NCBI GenBank assembly: GCA_027577415.1
Contig: JANBQS010000778.1
Span: 1 to 12,162 of the forward strand
Length of the DNA stretch: 12,162 nucleotides
Direction of reading: 5' to 3'
Source: Coemansia sp. RSA 922
Lineage: Eukaryota; Kickxellomycota; Kickxellomycetes; Kickxellales; Kickxellaceae
Below, one piece after another: positions 8,059 through 12,162 of this stretch (position 1 is the stretch's first letter; the number at the start of each line of letters is the position of its first letter). A model generated the notes under the pieces. The model was not told the origin of the DNA. It searched no databases and worked only from the letters and a program-made list of their open reading frames with translations. The translations under genes were made by a program, and so were the position numbers.

Positions 8059-8275
8059 ATAATAAAAATTTAGGATAGTTGAATATGATACCTTTAGCAT
8101 TTCTCGATTGTCTGCGTTTATCTGCCACACTTTTTTTATTGATATTTTTTGCTTAAGTTTCCAAACATTCCTGATACCACAACGTAGCAACTAGTGCTTT
8201 GTGATATCTGGACTATGCCGATATAAGATTAATAAATAATAAACCTTTTATACCTACTCAAGTAACCTTATACAT
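8059..8275. other. convergent 3' region between paralog 3 and the peptide-precursor gene
   Basis: This short AT-rich spacer carries polyadenylation-like hexamers on both strands: AATAAA at 8061-8066, 8231-8236 and 8238-8243 on +, and at 8135-8140 on -. The 3' UTRs of the two genes may overlap. Confidence 0.5.
8231..8243 (+). terminator. candidate polyadenylation signals of paralog 3
   Basis: Two overlapping AATAAA hexamers about 175 bases after the stop codon. A third lies immediately after the stop, at 8061-8066. Confidence 0.35.
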
Positions 8276-8479
8276 CTATGACCGTGGTTCCTTCCAGTTG
8301 CCGACATGGTCAACCTGACGGCGACCAAACTTGTCTTCCCAATCTCCGACATGGTCAACTTGGCGCCGACCTAGTATGTCCTTCCAGTTGCCAACGTGAT
8401 CGACTTGAGGAGCTGGAGCGGGGGTGGCAGTAGCAATGACTGCGAAAACAATAGCAACCAGTGAAAGAGACGCTTTCAT
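8276..8479 (-). CDS. secreted tandem-repeat peptide precursor (Kex2-type, pheromone- or hormone-like)
   Basis: A 67-residue protein. Residues 1-18 form a classic signal peptide (Lys2, hydrophobic core LSLVAIVFAVIA, small residues ATA at 16-18). The TPAPAP stretch (19-24) consists of X-Pro dipeptides, the substrate type of Ste13-like dipeptidyl aminopeptidases. Three tandem units follow with an exact 15-residue period: QVDHVGNWKDILG-RR (25-39), QVDHVGDWEDKFG-RR (40-54) and QVDHVGNWKEPRS (55-67, ending at the stop). Arg-Arg is a Kex2 cleavage site; removal of the basic pair would leave three peptides of 13 residues each, all starting with Gln. This is the architecture of fungal mating-factor precursors, of other Kex2-processed repeat proteins and of some RiPP precursors. 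No Cys is present. The sequence is not one I recognise. A TATA box lies upstream, and the gene is intron-free. Confidence 0.8.
   Translation of the reverse strand: MKASLSLVAIVFAVIATATPAPAPQVDHVGNWKDILGRRQVDHVGDWEDKFGRRQVDHVGNWKEPRS
8279..8407 (-). repeat. three in-frame 45-base peptide-unit repeats
   Basis: Units at 8363-8407, 8318-8362 and 8279-8317 (the last is 39 bases because it ends at the stop codon). The first eight codons of each are nearly invariant in protein (QVDHVG, N or D, W). Several of the differences are synonymous third-base changes (GTC/GTT, CAC/CAT, CGG CGC/CGC CGT), which suggests selection on the peptide rather than very recent copying. Confidence 0.85.
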
Positions 8480-8585
8480 CTTAGATGTAAAGGTAGTAAT
8501 AAAGCAAAGTCGAATAAAGTAAAGGAACAGATGTGTATGTGTTGTTTTGTAGTATTTTGAGATTTACCAGCGGATATCGGGACTT

Positions 8586-8594
8586 CTTTTATAG
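8586..8594 (-). promoter_or_regulatory. TATA box of the peptide-precursor gene
   Basis: Reads CTATAAAAG on the - strand, 106 bases before the start codon. The leader between them is A/C/T-rich with few Gs near the middle (CAAAACAACACATACACATC), a low-structure type common in strongly expressed fungal genes. Confidence 0.55.
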
Positions 8595-8662
8595 GTTTGA
8601 ATGTGTGCTCCTCGGCTAGTTTATAATTTTTGTAAGTGTCATTTTTGCGCACATATCAAGGA

Positions 8663-8720
8663 CGACACTAGCAACAGTGTTTACTTATTGAGCACAACCA
8701 CATACTGAGTTGTAGTGTCG
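8663..8720. repeat. imperfect inverted repeat upstream of the peptide gene
   Basis: CGACACTA at 8663-8670 is the exact reverse complement of TAGTGTCG at 8713-8720. The pairing extends imperfectly on both sides (GACGACACTAGCAAC against GTTGTAGTGTCGGC). The 42-base spacer makes a paired protein-binding site more likely than a hairpin; it could also be chance. Confidence 0.3.
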
Positions 8721-9065
8721 GCTGGTCTTTGCAAAGCATGTGCAAACAATAAATGTACATGTGCTTGTTTGCCTGCTTTTTTGCAACCGGTTGTCTATTG
8801 AAGGGACTCCGCCAGGTGCTAGCCGCCTGGTTGAAGCATGTGTGTCATTGACCTTGCTGCACGACAATCGGTCAATGCTAAAGTGTTGTGCAATTGAATT
8901 TTATTCTCGGGATACCAGGTCCTGTGTTGTCTGCCCAGATACAAGCAATTGAGCCATGGCCAATATTGGTGATTTCGATGCATAAGCTATTACTAAATTT
9001 TTGGTGTGGTTGTGTGTGGACAACTGCAACAATAGCGCCATACCTGTTTTGTAGAGGTTGGTGCC

Positions 9066-9088
9066 AAAAAAAAAAAAAAAAAAAAAAA
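9066..9088 (+). repeat. A23 homopolymer
   Basis: Twenty-three consecutive A residues, followed by CTATAGCAGCGTATTGC. Possibly the tail of a retroposed sequence read on the + strand. Confidence 0.8.
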
Positions 9089-9207
9089 CTATAGCAGCGT
9101 ATTGCTTGTAAACATCCACAGGCATACAATTGCTGTCACTATTTTCTCAGTATCAAGTATCGCAGATCACTTCTACAAAAAAAAAAAAAGCTACTCCAGC
9201 GTTTTGC
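9089..9207 (+). mobile_element. possible short retroposed insertion with A13 tail and degenerate target repeats
   Basis: CTATAGCAGCGTATTGC (9089-9105) recurs as CTACTCCAGCGTTTTGC (9191-9207), 13 of 17 identical. Between them lie about 71 bases, an A13 run (9177-9189) and one G. A poly-A run ending beside a copy of a flanking repeat is the signature of LINE-mediated insertion. The repeat is short and diverged, so chance similarity cannot be ruled out. Confidence 0.3.
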
Positions 9208-10507
9208 GCTGTCCCACCCTACTGCCTCTTTCTGGTGGCCCATGTCCTTCGGCTATCCACCAAACTAATCGCACCACCGTTCCCATTCTTGTCATTGCAT
9301 ATTTCGCCTGGTCATTCTCAGAAATACAAGAGGCTAAATGCGCTTCGGATCGTTTTACAGGGTCCAAGCCCCACTCTATACACCAAGTCGCCCATCGTTT
9401 CCACACGCAGTTGTAACCGGCATTCGTACCCTTACTCTTGCCGTTAAAGTAGGCTGCAACATCCGATTCAGAATGACCCTGGCGCAAAAGGGCATCTCGG
9501 ATGATATCCTCTCGACCTGGCACCGTCGTTGGTCGCTTATCAAGAACTGGATCAGGTTCGACTATAGTTACCATTGACGAGTCAGCCATCGAGACGTCTC
9601 TCACACTATCTGCGCTTTCTTCGGCTGTACTATCTGAACCAGACACCGTGGCAAGTACAGTATTAGCTGGAGAAGCGACCTCCACACATATGCTAGGATC
9701 TCGGCTACCAACGACGCTTGGGACATGAACAGCCAAGCCGGCGTCAGTAGTAGATTCGTTCACGCGCTCGGTACCTGGGCTATAACTATTACGCGGCTGT
9801 TGAGGCCGATTCCGCTGGGGAGATTCAGGGCGCGAATTACAAGTAAGATATGGATGATTGCGTACATTGGCGCCAGATCCGCTGACTCGCCTTCCCCACC
9901 AACGGGTTGACGGTCGAACAGCTAGTGTGGCGCCCTCTGGCCTCGGCTCCAACTCCTCCTCCGTTTCTCGTGCGCGTCTAACATCGACGCTCTCTCCAGT
10001 CGCTTGTGATAGGCTATCCGCGTGTCGGTCGCGCAGGCTAGCAAGCATATCTTTAAGCGAGACAAACACATCGCCAGCTTGCCTCGCCAGCCTCCTATCG
10101 ACCTGCGGGCTGCCAAGCGCGACGCGTAGAAGCTCCGCTCCGTAGGCAGCCATAGTCGACGCCTGGTTAAACGCATTGCTCGTTTCTCTACGCCCAGCAG
10201 CGGTGGTGGGCTGAGGAGCTAAGCCAGACGGTCTACGTATGTGCTGGCGACGGAGGCTCCTCAAAGTTGGCCGATTTTCCAGTGACTCAACGACGTCATC
10301 ATCCTCGTCGTCGTTACTCTCGCTGTCAAGGTGTATATCGTCGTCACTACTCTCGTGGTCATTGGTCACCCGACTATGGCCAGTGGAGCGATCGGACTGA
10401 ACTTTAATGGCTTGCTCCGCAGCCTCCAGTCGTGTGAGGAACCCTCGCTGGTTTTCCAAGACGTTTTCAATGGTGCTGAGAAGACATTCAAGTTGCTCGC
10501 TCTCCAT
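9191..10507 (-). CDS. tyrosine-recombinase core-binding-like protein, probably truncated transposon ORF
   Basis: A 438-residue protein. I choose the ATG at 10507 (ACCATGG context); an upstream in-frame ATG at 10657 would only translate a T-rich leader. Residues 1-35 are a possible coiled coil, 52-75 strongly acidic (DDD, EDDD), 112-166 a helical Ala/Leu/Arg-rich segment recalling retroelement Gag proteins, and 170-330 low-complexity Ser/Pro/Arg-rich. Residues 336-425 look like the SAM-like core-binding domain of tyrosine recombinases in DIRS or Crypton elements: a helix with GTNAGYNCVWKRWATWC (360-376), GLDPVKRSEAHLASCI, then a final helix. The catalytic Arg-His-Arg-Tyr domain is absent: the frame stops at TAG one base from a T13 run (on this strand). 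It may be a truncated element or a co-opted DNA-binding protein. Codon use is GC-richer than in the F-box array. Confidence 0.5.
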   Translation of the reverse strand: MESEQLECLLSTIENVLENQRGFLTRLEAAEQAIKVQSDRSTGHSRVTNDHESSDDDIHLDSESNDDEDDDVVESLENRPTLRSLRRQHIRRPSGLAPQPTTAAGRRETSNAFNQASTMAAYGAELLRVALGSPQVDRRLARQAGDVFVSLKDMLASLRDRHADSLSQATGESVDVRRARETEEELEPRPEGATLAVRPSTRWWGRRVSGSGANVRNHPYLTCNSRPESPQRNRPQQPRNSYSPGTERVNESTTDAGLAVHVPSVVGSRDPSICVEVASPANTVLATVSGSDSTAEESADSVRDVSMADSSMVTIVEPDPVLDKRPTTVPGREDIIRDALLRQGHSESDVAAYFNGKSKGTNAGYNCVWKRWATWCIEWGLDPVKRSEAHLASCISENDQAKYAMTRMGTVVRLVWWIAEGHGPPERGSRVGQRKTLE

Positions 10508-10734
10508 GGTAAAAAAAAATATATATAAATTGAAAGAGAATAATAGTAAATATAAATAGTAAATATAAAATTCAAAACCTAAAGTTTCGGAAGAAGAAAA
10601 AACCACCTCACACACACAAGCAAGAAGGGATAAAGACGAGAAAGGTCTGCGCCACATCCCTTATATTTCGGTTATGTGAGAAACAAGAGTTGTAAAATTG
10701 AGAAACATATAAAAAAAGATATATGGAAAGGAAT
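10508..10734. promoter_or_regulatory. spacer: ARB1 3' flank and promoter of the recombinase-like gene
   Basis: A 227-base AT-rich spacer between two leftward genes. It includes a perfect tandem repeat of a 13-mer (10544-10569), a long T run on the - strand just before the start codon, and a short CA/TG run near 10609-10618. No canonical AATAAA for ARB1 is seen. Confidence 0.45.
10544..10569. repeat. perfect 13-bp tandem repeat
   Basis: TAGTAAATATAAA occurs twice with no gap, about 40-60 bases upstream of the recombinase-like start codon. On the coding strand it reads TTTATATTTACTA twice, so it could serve as TATA-like sequence. Confidence 0.7.
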
Positions 10735-12162
10735 TTAGATGTGGACTTGCTTACGCAGGTTCTCCTTGTACTTCTCAATGGAGCCAGTGAACCGAGTGAT
10801 CTGTTTGTCCTCGCACAGCCAGAGTTCCTTGGCGACCTGACTGATGAGACGGAAGTCGTGAGAAACCAGAACGACGCCACCGTTATAGTGGTTGATAGCA
10901 TCAGCCAGGCCATCGATAGCCTCGGGAGCCAGACCGTTAGTAGGCTCATCGAACAAGATAATGCCGGGAGCCTCCTGGGCGATCTCAGCAAAGACCAGAC
11001 GGCTCTTCAAGCCATCCGAGAGCGTGCTAATGTTGTTGGTCTGGTGGTTTCCCGACAGACCGAAACGGCCAAGGTGCTGACGCCAAAAGTCAGTGTCCTG
11101 CGAGACATGGAGGAACTTGCCGCGGATATAGTCGATAGGCGACTTGTCTCCGTCCAGCTGGTCGTTCGAGTGCTGGCTGTACTTGGCAAGCTTGAGCTGA
11201 GTATGACGCTGCACACGGCCCACAGTAGGGTCAAGGTCGCCAGACATGAGCTTGAGCAAAGTACTCTTACCCGTTCCGTTAGGGCCAATCAGCGCAATAC
11301 GCGAGTCCATGTCGACAGCGGCGTCGACGTTGCGGTACAGGGCGTTCTTGACCACGCCGTCGTAGCTGAAAGTAACGTCGTCAAAGCTCAGCACAGGCGG
11401 GGGCAGACGGTTGGTATCGGGGAAGCGGAACTTGATCTTGCGATCAGTCTCGACCTTCTCAATCAGACCCGCGGCCTCCATCTTGTCGATAATCTTTTGC
11501 TTGGACTTGGCCTGACGCACGAGGTTAGAGTAAGTACCAGCCGAGGCAATAAACTTCTTAATGTGAGCAATCTCCTCCTGCTGCTTCTCGTACGCCTTGG
11601 CCTGGTTGACTTCGTTCTCCTGCTTGGTACGCACAAAGATGTCGTAGTTACCACCATAGTACACCAGCCGCCGCTTCGGCGTAATGTGGACTGTGTGCGT
11701 ACAGATGCTGTTGAGGAAGTCCTGAGAGTGCGACACGATGAGCAAAATGCGGTTGTACGTCTTCAGGTACTCCTCCAGGTACACGACCGACTGCAAGTCG
11801 AGATGGTTGGTAGGGTCGTCCAGCAGCAGCACCGTGGGGCGCTTGAACAGGCACTGCGCCAGCGCCACACGCATACGCCAGCCACCAGACAGGGCCTTGG
11901 TGGGCAGCATCATGCGCTCCTTGTCAAAGCCGAGGCCGTGGAGCAGCTCGGCAGCGCGGGGCTCAAAGGTGCTGGCGTCCATCTGGTCCATACGCTCGTA
12001 AATGCCGTCGAGGAGCGGGTTGTCAGCGCCATCATCGCTAGCCAGTATGTCCTCCAGCTCGCGCTCAAGACGAGCAAACTCGTCGCGAGCAGCCTTGACG
12101 ACATACTCCACGGGGTCCATGTCAGTGGGCTCAGCCTCCTCGCTAAGCAAGTGCGTGTCCAT
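10735..12162 (-). CDS. ARB1: ARB1-type ABCF ATPase, C-terminal 475 residues (5' end outside window)
   Basis: Arb1 (animal ABCF2) is a soluble twin-ATPase of the ABCF class that shuttles between nucleus and cytoplasm and acts in 40S and 60S ribosome biogenesis. The ATG at the window edge is probably internal: the family is about 600 residues and the first Walker A is missing here. Visible in order: signature LSGGW (91-95), Walker B VLLLDDPTNHLDL (111-123) and SHSQDF (144-149) of domain 1; the linker with KKFIASAGTYSNLVRQAKS (202-220) as in yeast Arb1; then PPPVLSFDDVTFSY (254-267), Walker A GPNGTGKS (293-300), signature LSDGL (381-385), Walker B IILFDEP (401-407), NGLA (409-412) and SHDFRL (434-439) of domain 2. 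Asp in the first DDP and Gly in NGL also occur in yeast Arb1 as I recall it; LSDGL and NGLA look unusual. GC-rich, biased codon use suggests high expression. Confidence 0.93.
   Translation of the reverse strand: MDTHLLSEEAEPTDMDPVEYVVKAARDEFARLERELEDILASDDGADNPLLDGIYERMDQMDASTFEPRAAELLHGLGFDKERMMLPTKALSGGWRMRVALAQCLFKRPTVLLLDDPTNHLDLQSVVYLEEYLKTYNRILLIVSHSQDFLNSICTHTVHITPKRRLVYYGGNYDIFVRTKQENEVNQAKAYEKQQEEIAHIKKFIASAGTYSNLVRQAKSKQKIIDKMEAAGLIEKVETDRKIKFRFPDTNRLPPPVLSFDDVTFSYDGVVKNALYRNVDAAVDMDSRIALIGPNGTGKSTLLKLMSGDLDPTVGRVQRHTQLKLAKYSQHSNDQLDGDKSPIDYIRGKFLHVSQDTDFWRQHLGRFGLSGNHQTNNISTLSDGLKSRLVFAEIAQEAPGIILFDEPTNGLAPEAIDGLADAINHYNGGVVLVSHDFRLISQVAKELWLCEDKQITRFTGSIEKYKENLRKQVHI

Larger units (their letters stand above)
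8480..9190. other. 711-base intergenic region: peptide-gene promoter, then A-tract-bearing sequence
   Basis: The left part (8480-about 8720) is the promoter and leader of the leftward peptide gene. An imperfect inverted repeat lies at 8663-8670 and 8713-8720, and a CAACCGGTTG palindrome at 8784-8793. The right part (about 8870-9190) has two pure A runs, at 9066-9088 and 9177-9189, and imperfect direct repeats after each. I see no protein gene; short open frames across the A tracts only encode Lys or Phe homopolymers. Confidence 0.5.

Noticed and set aside
8740..9129. Several short open frames on both strands around the A23 run
   Set aside because: They depend on the homopolymer being translated as poly-Lys or poly-Phe and show no conserved protein features.
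9191..9193. Reading the T run after the recombinase-like stop as a poly-A tail of this gene's own retroposed mRNA
   Set aside because: The run is T, not A, on the coding strand, so the orientation is wrong for a tail of this transcript.
10508..10657. Upstream ATG adding 50 Phe/Leu/Tyr-rich residues to the recombinase-like protein
   Set aside because: The segment translates a T-rich promoter leader, and the ATG at 10507 has a good ACCATGG context and starts a normal-looking protein.
11815..11817. Walker B Asp-Asp-Pro in the first ARB1 ATPase domain as a loss-of-function change
   Set aside because: Yeast Arb1, as I recall it, also has DDP at this site, so it is a family feature and not damage.
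1..12162. CRISPR array, tRNA or rRNA genes
   Set aside because: I found no regularly spaced short repeats and no convincing cloverleaf or rRNA-like sequence, and the gene content is eukaryotic.

Overview
The window reads as nuclear DNA of an intron-poor, compact fungal genome. The evidence is a fungal-type ARB1 (ABCF ATPase), the Elongator subunit ELP6, a fungal-style bZIP factor, short intergenic gaps and uninterrupted reading frames. An early-diverging lineage such as Kickxellomycotina (Coemansia-like) fits the gene style and the lack of introns, but that placement is inference and no marker here proves it.

Layout from left to right. (1) Bases 1-831 (+) hold the 3' part of a bZIP transcription-factor gene: the leucine zipper, a Pro/Gln-rich linker and a conserved C-terminal block. 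(2) ELP6 (946-1701, -) converges on it with 114 bases between the stop codons. (3) A divergent 530-base promoter region separates ELP6 from a tandem array of three related F-box-like genes on the + strand (2232-3890, 4303-5982, 6388-8058). These are AT-richer than the flanking housekeeping genes. The second and third copies are the closest pair and share a duplicated promoter block; a short CAAAG..GCCAA motif lies upstream of all three. (4) On the - strand at 8276-8479 is a 67-codon gene for a secreted precursor made of a signal peptide followed by three 15-residue tandem units separated by Gly-Arg-Arg. It looks like a Kex2-processed peptide-hormone or pheromone-like precursor and is the most interesting item in the window. 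(5) A 711-base intergenic region carries its promoter, with a clear TATA box, and then two A-homopolymers with signs of retroposition. (6) A - strand gene (9191-10507) has an acidic, Gag-like N-terminal part and ends in what resembles the core-binding domain of a tyrosine recombinase, without a catalytic domain; it is probably a truncated or co-opted DIRS- or Crypton-like element. (7) The 3' three-quarters of ARB1 (10735 to beyond 12162, -) closes the window.

The housekeeping genes (ELP6 in tRNA wobble modification, ARB1 in ribosome biogenesis) are not functionally linked to the accessory middle. Bases 2.2-10.5 kb look like an accessory island of expanding paralogs, a small secreted peptide and transposon debris inserted between conserved genes.
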